Source: Mesolinea sp040772305
GTDB lineage: Bacteria; Chloroflexota; Anaerolineae; Anaerolineales; Anaerolineaceae
Direction of reading: 5' to 3'
DNA length: 64,000 bases
NCBI GenBank assembly: GCA_040772305.1
Contig: JAXGYK010000003.1
Location: forward strand, 62,001-126,000
The first letter of the stretch is position 1, and each line of letters opens with the position of its first letter. Positions 17,379-26,418 of the stretch are shown here, piece by piece. The notes under the pieces were generated by a model. It saw only the letters and a program-made list of their open reading frames with translations, did not search any database and was not told where the DNA came from. A program made the position numbers and the translations under genes.

Positions 17379-18452
17379 ATGGAAACCAGGTTCAATCTGG
17401 TTGATGCCCAATTTAGTGAAAAAGAGAAAACCTTACTGGAAAACGCAAACTTTCAGGTGAGTGGCTTTCGCTATTCCAGCGGTGTAGCCGCTCTGCGGAT
17501 GAAAAACAAACACTGCGAGCTTATTGTGCTGCCTTTCCAGGGTCAGCAGGTCTGGCGGGCCGTTTTTAATGGCCGCGACCTGACCATGCGCTCCATCTTT
17601 GATGAGCCGCGCAAAACAGAACACTTTGGTTTAAATTATGGAGGCTTTTTGATTCACTGCGGGCTAACCGGCTCCGGAAATCCCACTGCTGAAGATAGTC
17701 ATCCTCTGCACGGGGAATTACCCAATGCAGCTTACGAAGAAGCCTTTTTAATAGTAGACGAAAAGAGTTTATCGCTTTCAGGAACTTATAGTTATAAAAA
17801 TGCGATTGAATACGATTACGTTTTCAGTCCCAGATTAACTATGGGCGCCGATTCTTCAGTATGTCAACTGAGCTGCGGGATCGAGAATAAAAGAAGCAAA
17901 CCCTTTAAGTACATGTATATGTCTCATATCAACTGGCTGCCAGTAGAAGGTTCGCAACTGGTATACAGTGCCAAGAAAACAATGGACAAATTAACGGTTT
18001 ACGACGATACCTTTGGTTTGCCGGCAGAACAGCAGGCTTTCAGTGATTATGTGGCCAAAGTTAAGCAAGATCCCTGGATTAGCGACCATATTGATCCAAA
18101 AAACCAGGTATACGATCCAGAATTTTGCCTTTTTATCCATTATGAGGGCGACAAAGACAACTGGGCCCATGCCCTGCAGGTCATGCCCGAAGGCGATGCC
18201 TGTTATGTAGGCTTTGACCGCACCCATTTGCCTGACGCGGTACGCTGGTATGCATGGACCGGGGATGAGTATGCCTTAGGTTTTGCCATCCCCAGCAAAA
18301 CCGACCACCTTGGCTTTAGCCGCAACGACGCTAAAGGCGTGATCCCGGTGATCGGGCCCAAGGCCAGCATTGAACTTAATTATTGCTTCGGGTATCTAAA
18401 CCCCGAACAGACGCAGGAAAAAATAAAAGAAATCGAGGAGATCCTTAACTAA
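17379..18452 (+). CDS. DUF4432-like aldose 1-epimerase fold protein
   Basis: The 357-residue protein has the galactose mutarotase-like beta-sandwich pattern of DUF4432 proteins: LIVLPFQGQQVWRA near residue 50, the HPLHGELPNAAY block near residue 110 with the presumed catalytic His, an SHINW block near residue 185 and the late PIGPK-like VIGPKASIELNY segment. Such proteins usually change the anomer of a sugar. AAGGAGGG stands before the ATG, and the next gene begins directly after the stop codon. It may convert a ring form of the glycated substrate before phosphorylation. Confidence 0.75.
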   Translation: METRFNLVDAQFSEKEKTLLENANFQVSGFRYSSGVAALRMKNKHCELIVLPFQGQQVWRAVFNGRDLTMRSIFDEPRKTEHFGLNYGGFLIHCGLTGSGNPTAEDSHPLHGELPNAAYEEAFLIVDEKSLSLSGTYSYKNAIEYDYVFSPRLTMGADSSVCQLSCGIENKRSKPFKYMYMSHINWLPVEGSQLVYSAKKTMDKLTVYDDTFGLPAEQQAFSDYVAKVKQDPWISDHIDPKNQVYDPEFCLFIHYEGDKDNWAHALQVMPEGDACYVGFDRTHLPDAVRWYAWTGDEYALGFAIPSKTDHLGFSRNDAKGVIPVIGPKASIELNYCFGYLNPEQTQEKIKEIEEILN

Positions 18453-19388
18453 ATGAGTAGAGCATATGATGTCATTGTAATGAACAGCCATGGCGTTGGT
18501 CAGGTCTGTTATGTCAAGCGCTTACCCGTTTTGGGAGAGAGCCTGAGAGCCTGGAACTGGCATATCCCCGAAGACGGGGGCAAGGGCTGCACCGTAGCCG
18601 TTTCTTTGGGTCGGCTGGGCGCCGATACTGCTTTTATTGGCAAAGTCGGCAACGATGCCTGGGGTGAGCTGGGCTTTAAGTGGATGGAAGCTGCAGGCGT
18701 AAACTGCGATTACCTTTACACCACCGATGAAGTTGCCACCGGCACCGGCCTGATCATGATCGACGAGGAAGGCAATAACACCATCGTCGACGGCGACAGC
18801 AGCTTCGAAAAGCTGGAAGAGAGCGAAATTGATACGGCTTTGGAAGCCATGAAGGGCTCCAAATACTTTATTACCGGCTTTGGAATGCCGGAAGGCAAGG
18901 CCCTTTACGGCGCACGCAAGGCCAAGAGCCTGGGGATGACCACCCTGCTCAATCCCAGTCCCTTGCCCGATCATGACATGGGCGGGATTGACTACATCGA
19001 CTTTATCGTGCTGAACGAGGTAGAAGCCAAGGCTTTGGCCGGTCTGCCCAACGACACGGATAAAAGCTATGAAGAAATTGCCCCGTTGGTCAAAGAAAAG
19101 CAGAAATGCCAATCGGTAATCATGACCCTCGGCGAGGATGGAGCTGTAACCTATCATGATGGCAAAGTTACCCGCTTTGAACCGATCAAAGTGGATGTGG
19201 TAGACACTACCGGAGCAGGAGATAACTTCCTGGGTGCCTTTACGGCTCAGTTAGCTGCTGGTAAAAGCGTTGAAGAGGCTGCCTATTACGCAGTACGCTC
19301 GTCAGCTTTGAAGGTAACTCGCCAAGGCACAATCCCGGCATTCCCCTTTAAGGCCGAAGTTGAGGAATTCATTGCGCAAAATCCTTAA
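18453..19388 (+). CDS. PfkB/ribokinase family sugar kinase, paralog B
   Basis: The 311-residue protein resembles the kinase at 13439 over its whole length, with the same HGVGQ, RLPVLGESLRAW and DGGKG start and the catalytic TTGAGDNF motif. One kinase is probably a duplicate specialised for a related sugar. The gene abuts the epimerase gene and overlaps the HAD gene by 17 bases, so the three should be translated together. Confidence 0.85.
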   Translation: MSRAYDVIVMNSHGVGQVCYVKRLPVLGESLRAWNWHIPEDGGKGCTVAVSLGRLGADTAFIGKVGNDAWGELGFKWMEAAGVNCDYLYTTDEVATGTGLIMIDEEGNNTIVDGDSSFEKLEESEIDTALEAMKGSKYFITGFGMPEGKALYGARKAKSLGMTTLLNPSPLPDHDMGGIDYIDFIVLNEVEAKALAGLPNDTDKSYEEIAPLVKEKQKCQSVIMTLGEDGAVTYHDGKVTRFEPIKVDVVDTTGAGDNFLGAFTAQLAAGKSVEEAAYYAVRSSALKVTRQGTIPAFPFKAEVEEFIAQNP

Positions 19389-20091
19389 GCCACAGGCGCT
19401 GATCCTGGACATGGACGGCGTGATGATCGATTCAGAGCCGCTCTATGCATTTCGTTTGTCCAGTTTTATTTACTTTGGTCTGGGTTACGAGCCCGATATG
19501 TATCTGATTAACGAGAATGTCGGGCTGGGCCCGGTGGCGGTGTGGAAATTGACCGAAAAACAGATTGACGGTTCCATGGGTTATGAGGAGTTTCAACAGC
19601 GCATGGACGCCTATACAGACCAATTCCCCATCGACTACATGTCCATTAAGAATCCAGGTCTGGATGAATTGCTGGCATTTTGCCGTTCTAACGGCATTAA
19701 AACCGCCATTGCGTCCTCCTCAGACAAATCTCACATTGAGACAGTGATTGATGGGCTGGGAGTTGGCAGGCAGATCGACTATTACCTCAGCGGTGAGCAT
19801 GCAAAACGGTATAAACCACACCCGGATATTTATCTTGAAGTTGCCGAGGAACTAGGTGTAGTCCCGGAAGCATGCGTAGTAATTGAGGATTCAGAGGCAG
19901 GCATCCTAAGCGGTACCCGTGCTGGAATGACTGTAATTGCAAAGCGTGAGGAACGCTACAATTTTGTTCAGGAGGGGTATGACTTCATCATTGATCATTT
20001 ATACGAAGCTATCCCTATTCTGGAACAAGGTTTAACCCTTTCAATGAATAACAAATCAGTGAATAACAAGATGGAGGAAACAAAATGTTAA
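19372..20091 (+). CDS. HAD-superfamily phosphatase, beta-phosphoglucomutase-like
   Basis: The protein of about 239 residues has the HAD motifs LDMDGVMIDSE (catalytic aspartates), ASSSDKS (motif II), KPHPDIY (motif III Lys) and VIEDSEAGI (motif IV). The cap domain lies between residues 20 and 90, as in beta-phosphoglucomutase and small sugar-phosphate phosphatases. I prefer the TTG at 19372, preceded by GAGG, which overlaps the kinase gene by 17 bases. Its stop codon overlaps the start of the deglycase gene. It may remove phosphate from a dead-end sugar phosphate. Confidence 0.8.
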   Translation: MRKILKPQALILDMDGVMIDSEPLYAFRLSSFIYFGLGYEPDMYLINENVGLGPVAVWKLTEKQIDGSMGYEEFQQRMDAYTDQFPIDYMSIKNPGLDELLAFCRSNGIKTAIASSSDKSHIETVIDGLGVGRQIDYYLSGEHAKRYKPHPDIYLEVAEELGVVPEACVVIEDSEAGILSGTRAGMTVIAKREERYNFVQEGYDFIIDHLYEAIPILEQGLTLSMNNKSVNNKMEETKC

Positions 20092-21080
20092 AGTTTGACG
20101 AAGCAGCAAAGATTCAAAGTGTAAATGATGCCCTGGCATGGCGCCCGAAGATCAATGAAGTTGTAGATGCGCTCTGCCAGGCAGGCTACAAGAACATCTG
20201 CTGGATGGGTATCGGAGGCACATTAGCCTCAGCCTGGCAGGCAGAGAATCATATGAAGGAAAGAACTGCCATAGAAGTTTTTGTGGAAAATGCTGCCGAA
20301 TATCTCACTACCGGCAACAAGCGCGTGGGCAAAGGAACCATCCTTATCTTCTCTTCCTATTCGGGAACCACGAAGGAGATCGTTGCCGGTCTGGAAAAAG
20401 CCAAGGCCGATGGCGCAACCGTACTGGGCTTCGTGGATAATGCCGATAGCCCCCTGGCCCGCATGAGCGACCACATGTTCAGCTTCCCTGTAAATGAGCA
20501 GCTCAAGTTCTTTATGACGGCTGACCGCTTTATGTTCAATGCCGGCGAGTTCGACGGCTACGAGGCCTATTATAAAGAGATGGATGCCCACCTGGCTCAG
20601 GCTCTGGTAGAAGTGGAAAAGAAGGCCGACGCATTCGCCCTGGAATTTGCCCAAAAGCACCACGATGACAAGATGCATTACTTTGTGGGCGCCGGCAACC
20701 ATTGGGGCGCAGTTTATTCCTATGCCATGTGCTACTGGGAAGAACAGCACTGGCTGCGCACCAAGTCCATCCACGCTTCCGAGTTTTTCCACGGCACCCT
20801 AGAAGTTATCGAGCGTGATGTACCGGTTACAGTCTATGTTGGCGAAGACAAGCAGCGTCCCTTAAGCGAACGTGTCGCTAAGTTCCTGCCCCAGATCTGC
20901 GGCAATTACACCATTATCGACACCAAGGATTATGAACTGGCCGGCATCAGCCCTGAAAACCGCGGTTCAATCTCTCACCTTGTCATGCACGCAGTGAACA
21001 ACCGCATCGATATTCATATCGAGCATATCAACCGCCATCCCATGGACATTCGCCGTTACTATCGGCAGCTAGACTATTAG
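20085..21080 (+). CDS. frlB: FrlB-like fructoselysine-6-phosphate deglycase
   Basis: The 331-residue SIS-domain protein matches FrlB in layout: MGIGGTLASA near residue 45, SSYSGTTKE near residue 90, HASEFFHGTLEVIE with the catalytic Glu/His region near residue 230, and the ending RRYYRQLDY, close to the RRYY ending of E. coli FrlB. FrlB cleaves fructoselysine 6-phosphate to glucose 6-phosphate and lysine. ATGGAGGAAACAAA precedes the ATG. The gene overlaps the HAD gene by 7 bases and is followed by epimerase and kinase genes. Confidence 0.85.
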   Translation: MLKFDEAAKIQSVNDALAWRPKINEVVDALCQAGYKNICWMGIGGTLASAWQAENHMKERTAIEVFVENAAEYLTTGNKRVGKGTILIFSSYSGTTKEIVAGLEKAKADGATVLGFVDNADSPLARMSDHMFSFPVNEQLKFFMTADRFMFNAGEFDGYEAYYKEMDAHLAQALVEVEKKADAFALEFAQKHHDDKMHYFVGAGNHWGAVYSYAMCYWEEQHWLRTKSIHASEFFHGTLEVIERDVPVTVYVGEDKQRPLSERVAKFLPQICGNYTIIDTKDYELAGISPENRGSISHLVMHAVNNRIDIHIEHINRHPMDIRRYYRQLDY

Positions 21081-21094
21081 GAGGAAAAACTTTC

Positions 21095-21937
21095 ATGAAA
21101 GAAAAAATATTTGATCGATTGGCAGCGATGGACGTGCAGTACGTTCAGTATTCGCTGGACTACACAATTGACTCTTTCAAGCGCTGCGGGCTCCATTTCA
21201 TCGAATTTTGGGGCGCAACGCCACATTACTATCGCTTCGATTACAGCACTGCGGCCGAAGCCCACGAGCGCCTTACCCAAATCCGTAAGCAGCTCGAGGA
21301 AAATGAAATCTCGGTCATCATGTACACCCCTGAAACCCTGGGCTACCCCTACAGTTTCAGCCATCCGGACCAGCGCGTGCGTGACCGCACCGTAGCATTC
21401 TTTGACCTGGCCTGCCAGGATTCGGTAAGCCTGGGTTGTAAACAGATTTTCCTGAATTCCGGCTGCGGCCTGCGTGACCTGCCGCGTGAGGAAAGCTGGG
21501 CCCGAACTGCCGATTCCTACCGCAAGATTTGCGACATCGCAAAAGGATATGGCATCGATATGGTGCTGGAACAGCTCCAGCCCTACGAGAGCAACCTGGT
21601 TATCACCCTGTCCGACGTTAAGCGCATGCTGGAAGACGTAGACCGCCCCAACCTCAAGGTCTGCCTGGACCTCACCGCCATGGAAGTGGCCGGTGAAAAG
21701 ATCGAAGACTACTTTGAAACCTTTGGAGACAAAGTAGCCCACATCCACCTCGCCGACGAGAACCATCAGATCCTTGGCACCGGCAGCTACCCGGTAGACG
21801 ATTACATGCAGTATCTGGTCGATATCGACTTCAAGGGCTATACCTCGCTGGAAATCAACGACTCGATCTATTGGCTGGATCCGCATCAATCGATGATGGA
21901 CACCATGGAATACATCCGTGCCTGGGCCGCGAAGTAA
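21095..21937 (+). CDS. FrlC-like sugar epimerase (TIM barrel), paralog 2
   Basis: The 280-residue TIM-barrel protein keeps the four metal ligands of the family: Glu in VLEQLQPYESN, Asp in CLDLTAME, His in AHIHLADEN and Glu in TSLEINDS. Its N-terminus is more divergent from E. coli FrlC than that of the protein at 22779, which suggests a different substrate. AGGAGG precedes the ATG. It sits between the FrlB-like deglycase and an FrlD-like kinase, forming a deglycase-epimerase-kinase triplet. Confidence 0.82.
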   Translation: MKEKIFDRLAAMDVQYVQYSLDYTIDSFKRCGLHFIEFWGATPHYYRFDYSTAAEAHERLTQIRKQLEENEISVIMYTPETLGYPYSFSHPDQRVRDRTVAFFDLACQDSVSLGCKQIFLNSGCGLRDLPREESWARTADSYRKICDIAKGYGIDMVLEQLQPYESNLVITLSDVKRMLEDVDRPNLKVCLDLTAMEVAGEKIEDYFETFGDKVAHIHLADENHQILGTGSYPVDDYMQYLVDIDFKGYTSLEINDSIYWLDPHQSMMDTMEYIRAWAAK

Positions 21938-21958
21938 GCTAAGGAGGAATGAGCAATC

Positions 21959-22762
21959 ATGACTGAACCCCTGCGCATCGCTGCAATTGGCGATAATTGC
22001 GTAGACTACTACAGCAATCTGGAACGCTACTATGTAACCGGTAATGCGGTGGATACCGCTGTAAACGTTGCCCAGCAAGGCATGCCCTGCGCGATTATTA
22101 CCAGCGTGGCAACCGATGCCTATGGCGACGAAATGTACGCCGAGTTTGTACGCCAAAACCTGGACATCACCCGCGTAAAGCGCGTACCAGGCAAAACGGC
22201 AATCACCTATATGGAGCTCCACGGGAACGAGCGTGTGCATGGCGAATACGAAGAAGGTGTAATGGCCGATATCGTCTTTGACGATGAGGATATTCAATTT
22301 GCGGCCAGCCATACCCTGGTGCATTCAGCTTATTGGGGCATGGCTGAAGAAGCGCTCAAGCGCATTAAAGCCGCAAACCCAGCAGTGCTGATTTCCTATG
22401 ATTTTGCCGACCGTCTGGACCACGAACGTCTTGACCAGCTCAAGGGAGTTGTAGACATCGGATTTTTCTCCTATGACCAGCGCGATGAATGGATTGAAAA
22501 ATTCCTTACTGAGCGTGTGGCCGAAGGAATGAAAATTGCAGTAGCAACCCTGGGTGAAAACGGTTCAGTGGCCTATGACGGCAAGGAATTCTATTCCTAT
22601 GGCATCTTTGAAGCTCAGGTAGAAAATACTATTGGTGCTGGCGATAGTTTCATTGCCGGCTTTATTGCTGAGTATCTGCGCAGCAAAGATATCACAGCCA
22701 GTTTGGCCAACGGCGCCCAAATTGCCGCAAAGGTGATTGGGGTGTTTGGCCCTTGGCTCTAA
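21959..22762 (+). CDS. FrlD-like ketosamine 6-kinase, paralog 1
   Basis: The 267-residue PfkB-type kinase starts with the FrlD signature AIGDNCVDYY and has the catalytic TIGAGDSFIAGF motif. The substrate-binding GGNAVNVA of FrlD is changed to TGNAVDTAVN, so it probably accepts a different glycated amine. The protein shares YEEGVMADI with the second FrlD copy. AAGGAGG precedes the ATG. It follows an epimerase gene and precedes the true FrlC-like gene. Confidence 0.85.
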   Translation: MTEPLRIAAIGDNCVDYYSNLERYYVTGNAVDTAVNVAQQGMPCAIITSVATDAYGDEMYAEFVRQNLDITRVKRVPGKTAITYMELHGNERVHGEYEEGVMADIVFDDEDIQFAASHTLVHSAYWGMAEEALKRIKAANPAVLISYDFADRLDHERLDQLKGVVDIGFFSYDQRDEWIEKFLTERVAEGMKIAVATLGENGSVAYDGKEFYSYGIFEAQVENTIGAGDSFIAGFIAEYLRSKDITASLANGAQIAAKVIGVFGPWL

Positions 22763-22778
22763 AACAGAAAGGTAAGAA

Positions 22779-23591
22779 ATGAATAAGTTTGGATTATTTA
22801 CATCTGGTTATCAGCGCGGCCCTCTGGAACACGCCTTTGAGGATGCCAAGCGTTTTGGGTATGACTACGTAGAGCTTTGGGGCGGCCGGCCGCATGCCTA
22901 TCCTTATGATAAGTATTGCATTGATGCCGTGAACGATCTGATCAAGAAATACGATATGCCTGTTCCGGTTTACACCCCCGAGATGAACGCTTACCCCTAT
23001 AACATCATGTCTGGCGATGAGGCCATGCGCAAAGATTCAGTAGCCTATACCAAGGCAGCCATGGACTTTGCAAAAGCGGTCGGGGCAGAATACACACTGA
23101 TATCAGCCGGCCACGCCGGGTACTTTAGAGGGCCCTACGAGATTAAAGAACGCCTGATGAAATGCCTGGAAGAGCTGGTAGAGCATGGCGAGAAGATCGA
23201 CCATAAGATCATCTATGAACCCCTCACAACTTTTGAATCCAACGTAACCACCACCTCTAATGGAATGGTCGAGGTTCTGGATGCAATCGACTCACCCTAT
23301 CTGGTTGGCATGGTCGATATTGTGGTCCCCTATATTCAGGGTGAAAACATTGCTGCGTACATGACCAAGCTTGGTGATAAGATGGTGCATATGCACATCA
23401 TCGACAGCGACGGACAAACTGAAAGCCACGTTTGCCCGGGTGAAGGCAGCCTTCCCCTGCCTGAACTGATGGAAGAGTTAAAGTTCAGCGGATATAAGGG
23501 CACGATCACCATTGAACTGGTAACCAATTACATCACCGAGCCGCGCTACTATGCCGCTCGTGCACTGCGCAACCTTAAAGGGATGCTCTAG
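22779..23591 (+). CDS. frlC: FrlC-like fructoselysine 3-epimerase
   Basis: This 270-residue protein is the closest of the three to E. coli FrlC, which interconverts psicoselysine and fructoselysine. Shared blocks include GLFTSGYQRGPLEHAF, ELWGGRPHA, YTPEMNAYPYN, YTLISAGHAGY, EPLTTFESNV and ELVTNYITEPR. Metal ligands are Glu in YEPLT, Asp in MVDIVVP, His in HMHIIDSD and Glu in TIELVT. AAAGG precedes the ATG. An amidohydrolase gene follows after 8 bases. Confidence 0.88.
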   Translation: MNKFGLFTSGYQRGPLEHAFEDAKRFGYDYVELWGGRPHAYPYDKYCIDAVNDLIKKYDMPVPVYTPEMNAYPYNIMSGDEAMRKDSVAYTKAAMDFAKAVGAEYTLISAGHAGYFRGPYEIKERLMKCLEELVEHGEKIDHKIIYEPLTTFESNVTTTSNGMVEVLDAIDSPYLVGMVDIVVPYIQGENIAAYMTKLGDKMVHMHIIDSDGQTESHVCPGEGSLPLPELMEELKFSGYKGTITIELVTNYITEPRYYAARALRNLKGML

Positions 23592-23599
23592 GATCAACA

Positions 23600-24463
23600 A
23601 TGAAGATCGATATCCATGTTCACCCTAACTTCTATGAAGCAATTTGTGATTCTGATGAGGAGTTTGAGCGCAGCCAGGAAGCTCTGAACATCCATAAAAA
23701 CGGGTATGCCAGCCTGGAACATATACGCAATCAGATGCGCCTGGCCGATTTGGACCGACTGGTTCTGCTCGGTCAGGATGAACGCTCAGTTTATGGCAGA
23801 CCCATTTTGGACAACCGGCGTATCGCGAAACTTTGTGATGAGCAGCCCCAAACCTTCTATGGTTTCGGCAGCGTGGACCCCTGTGCAGAGGGTGCCGCTG
23901 AGCAAGCGGATCTCGCCCTGGGTGAACTGGGCCTTAAAGGGCTCTCGATCAACCTTTCCAAACTGGGTCTTTACCCGGACGATAAACGAATGGAGCCGGT
24001 GTACGAGGTGGCAATCGCCCACAACCGGCCCATTCTCTTTCATTGCGGAATAAGTTACGAAAACGATACCCTAAGTGAATTTTCGCACCCGTTACGCTTT
24101 GAAAACTTAGCCAAAAACCAGCCCAAGCTCCGTATTGGGCTGGAACATTTTGGCTGGCCCTGGGTAAAAGAAACTGCCATGCTCATGCTGAAGTACCCTA
24201 ATGTATATGTAGATACTGCGGCACTCTACTTTGATAATGCCCGCGAGTTTTACCATTACATCTTTAATTACGAATATCAAAAAACCTGGGTAGAGCGCAG
24301 CTTGCGTCATCAGCTGCTCTTTGGCAGTAACAACCCGCGTTTTGAGCAGATCCGAATGGCTAACGCAATCTGCAATATGGGTTTTACAGAACCTACACTG
24401 CAGTTAATTATGGGCGGCAACGCCCTGGTATTTATGGGAGAAGACGGTGTATCAATTAATTAA
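23600..24463 (+). CDS. Amidohydrolase family 2 protein
   Basis: The 287-residue protein is a metal-dependent hydrolase of the amidohydrolase_2 type. The N-terminal metal site MKIDIHVHPNF, the mid-chain LFHCG histidine, EHFGWP and the late FGSNNPR (the family's usual FGSD.P, here Asn for Asp) are visible. Relatives act as decarboxylases, lactonases or hydrolases. The Asp-to-Asn change near the last strand may affect metal chemistry. It overlaps the next gene by 17 bases. No member of the known E. coli frl operon corresponds to it, so its step in the pathway is unknown. Confidence 0.78.
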   Translation: MKIDIHVHPNFYEAICDSDEEFERSQEALNIHKNGYASLEHIRNQMRLADLDRLVLLGQDERSVYGRPILDNRRIAKLCDEQPQTFYGFGSVDPCAEGAAEQADLALGELGLKGLSINLSKLGLYPDDKRMEPVYEVAIAHNRPILFHCGISYENDTLSEFSHPLRFENLAKNQPKLRIGLEHFGWPWVKETAMLMLKYPNVYVDTAALYFDNAREFYHYIFNYEYQKTWVERSLRHQLLFGSNNPRFEQIRMANAICNMGFTEPTLQLIMGGNALVFMGEDGVSIN

Positions 24464-24878
24464 AAAAGAGCAGCGCACCAGCGAATATAACCAGTATTTC
24501 ATCATCACTGCAGAACTGGAGGCTGCACTTCTTGCCAGCGGCCTGCGCCAAGGGATGCTAACCGTGTTCAGCCCGCATACAACTACGGGCGTATTCGCCA
24601 ATGAGCACCTCGAGTGTCTGGAGCAGGACATTAAGGAGTTTCTGGAGCGGATGGCTCCTGAAGATCACCCCTATCACCATGCACGTCTGCTGCCCGACTA
24701 CGGTTCCACGGCCGGTAATCCTACCGGGCACATAAAAGCCCTGATTTGCGGCAATCATTGCCATTTCCCTGTCGTTGATGGTAAGCTGGTAAAGGGCGGA
24801 GCTCAGGAAGTATACTTTTGTGAATTCGATGGGCCATCCTTACGCCATTATTACATTCTTCTTGAAGGAGAGAGTTAG
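24447..24878 (+). CDS. YjbQ family (UPF0047) protein
   Basis: The 143-residue protein has the YjbQ signature: SPHTTTGVFANE near residue 43, HPYHHARLLPDYGSTAGN near residue 78, GHIKALICG near residue 97 and the closing GGAQEVYFCEFDGP. YjbQ proteins have weak thiamine phosphate synthase activity; their true role is debated. The gene starts with GTG at 24447 and overlaps the amidohydrolase gene by 17 bases, suggesting the two act together. Confidence 0.83.
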   Translation: MYQLIKKEQRTSEYNQYFIITAELEAALLASGLRQGMLTVFSPHTTTGVFANEHLECLEQDIKEFLERMAPEDHPYHHARLLPDYGSTAGNPTGHIKALICGNHCHFPVVDGKLVKGGAQEVYFCEFDGPSLRHYYILLEGES

Positions 24879-24889
24879 AAACACAAACT

Positions 24890-25633
24890 ATGGGTGCCAG
24901 ACAGTCTAGTAACCGCGACGAAATCGCCGAGCGTCTTATCGTGCTGATACAGGAAGAGGGACTGTCGGAGCATGACAAACTGCCTTCAGAAAGAGAGTTA
25001 GCTGCACGCTGGAATATCAACCGTTTAACCTTACGTGCTGCACTGGAGCGCTTAATTTCCCAGGATCTGATCTATTCGGTCTATGGCCGCGGTTATTTTG
25101 TGCGCGAAAAAAAGCTGGTGCGCAACCTGCAGGACATGCGTCCTCTCAACGAGCTGGCAGCCGAACAAGGCATCAAGATAGATACCGTGATTTTGAAACA
25201 AAAAGAGGTAGAAGCCGATAGGATTGTTTCAGATTACTTAGAAATAAAACTGGGTGCGCCGGTTTTAGAAGTGGTGCGTATGCGCTACATTAAAACGGTA
25301 CCCTCCGTGCTGGAGACGATCTATATCGATACACAGCTGATGCCCGGCATTCCGGATTTATATGACGAGCACGCTTCCTTCTATGAGATTTTTGAGAAGG
25401 AATACGGATATAAACCCATTTACGGCTGGCAGCGCCTTTCTGTAAGCTTTGCAACCAGCAACGAATCAGCCCTTTTGCAGATTCCCGTAGAAACACCGGT
25501 GGTCTTTTTACGTGGAACTACCTATGCGCAAGATTATCCGCGCCCAATCGATTATTTTAGTTCCGTAAATCGCATTGACCGCATGAAATTCAGTTCAACA
25601 ATACATGAATTTGGTACAAGGAGAAAAGAATGA
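24890..25633 (+). CDS. GntR/UTRA family transcription regulator 1
   Basis: The 247-residue protein has an N-terminal winged helix (LPSERELAARWNINRLTLRAAL, about residues 30-55) and a C-terminal UTRA ligand domain. FrlR of E. coli and Bacillus belongs to the same family and responds to fructoselysine-type compounds. The stop codon overlaps the ATG of the FrlD-like kinase by 4 bases, which ties regulator and kinase together. It likely controls this operon, with a ketosamine (phosphate) as effector. Confidence 0.82.
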   Translation: MGARQSSNRDEIAERLIVLIQEEGLSEHDKLPSERELAARWNINRLTLRAALERLISQDLIYSVYGRGYFVREKKLVRNLQDMRPLNELAAEQGIKIDTVILKQKEVEADRIVSDYLEIKLGAPVLEVVRMRYIKTVPSVLETIYIDTQLMPGIPDLYDEHASFYEIFEKEYGYKPIYGWQRLSVSFATSNESALLQIPVETPVVFLRGTTYAQDYPRPIDYFSSVNRIDRMKFSSTIHEFGTRRKE

Positions 25634-26415
25634 AACTGGTAGCCATTGGCGATAATTGTGTAGATTACTATCCTGCTACAGACAAGAGCTTCCCGGGCGG
25701 GAACGCCGTCAATGTGGCAGTTTATTACCGAAGAATGGGCGGCGAGGCAGCCTATATTGGCGCTGTAGGCAACGACAAATTCGGAAAGATGATGCTGGAA
25801 CGCCTGTCTGATAAAGGAGTAGACGTTTCTCGGGTGCATGTAGAGGACGGGAAGACAGCTGTAACCTATATTGATTTGGTAAACGGCGATCGTGTTTTTG
25901 GAGATTACATTGAAGGTGTAATGGAAGATTTCAGGCTCAACGAATCCGACTTTGCCTACATCAAAGACTTCGAACTGTGCTTTGGAGCAATCTGGGGCCA
26001 TGTGGATGCTGATATGCAGCGCGTCAAGGAGAAGGGCCTGGTGACCGCTTTTGATTACTCGGATCAGTTGAACGATCCGATGATCGCGAGCAGCTGCCCT
26101 TATGTAGACTATGCCTTCTTCTCGGAAGATGAAAAAGACGACGAATGGATCAAAGACTACATGCGCGATATCCACCAGCGCGGCACAAAAGTGGTTATCG
26201 TCACGCGCGGCAGCAACGGCAGCATGGCTTATGACGGAGAGCAGTTCTATCACCAGGGAATTGTTTCCTGCCCGGTAGTCGACACAATCGGTGCAGGCGA
26301 TAGCTACATTGCCGGCTTTTTGTACGGCATAGGTACCGGCAAAAGCGTTCCAGAGGCAATGGCCATGGGTGCAAACAACAGTGCTGTAACCATCCAATAC
26401 GATGGTGCCTGGTAA
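25630..26415 (+). CDS. frlD: FrlD-like fructoselysine 6-kinase
   Basis: The 261-residue protein matches E. coli FrlD very well: AIGDNCVDYYP, FPGGNAVNVAVY, NGDRVFGDYIEGVMEDF, GAIWGHV, TAFDYSDQ, TIGAGDSYIAGFL and the ending TIQYDGAW. FrlD phosphorylates fructoselysine at C6 with ATP. The gene starts in the 4-base overlap with the GntR gene and ends three bases before the second regulator gene. The catalytic Asp is in GAGD. Confidence 0.92.
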   Translation: MKLVAIGDNCVDYYPATDKSFPGGNAVNVAVYYRRMGGEAAYIGAVGNDKFGKMMLERLSDKGVDVSRVHVEDGKTAVTYIDLVNGDRVFGDYIEGVMEDFRLNESDFAYIKDFELCFGAIWGHVDADMQRVKEKGLVTAFDYSDQLNDPMIASSCPYVDYAFFSEDEKDDEWIKDYMRDIHQRGTKVVIVTRGSNGSMAYDGEQFYHQGIVSCPVVDTIGAGDSYIAGFLYGIGTGKSVPEAMAMGANNSAVTIQYDGAW

Positions 26416-26418
26416 GCG

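Noticed and set aside
21077..22324. 415-codon minus-strand frame opposite the epimerase and kinase genes
   Set aside because: Both plus-strand genes are clear family members; the antisense frame follows from their codon bias.
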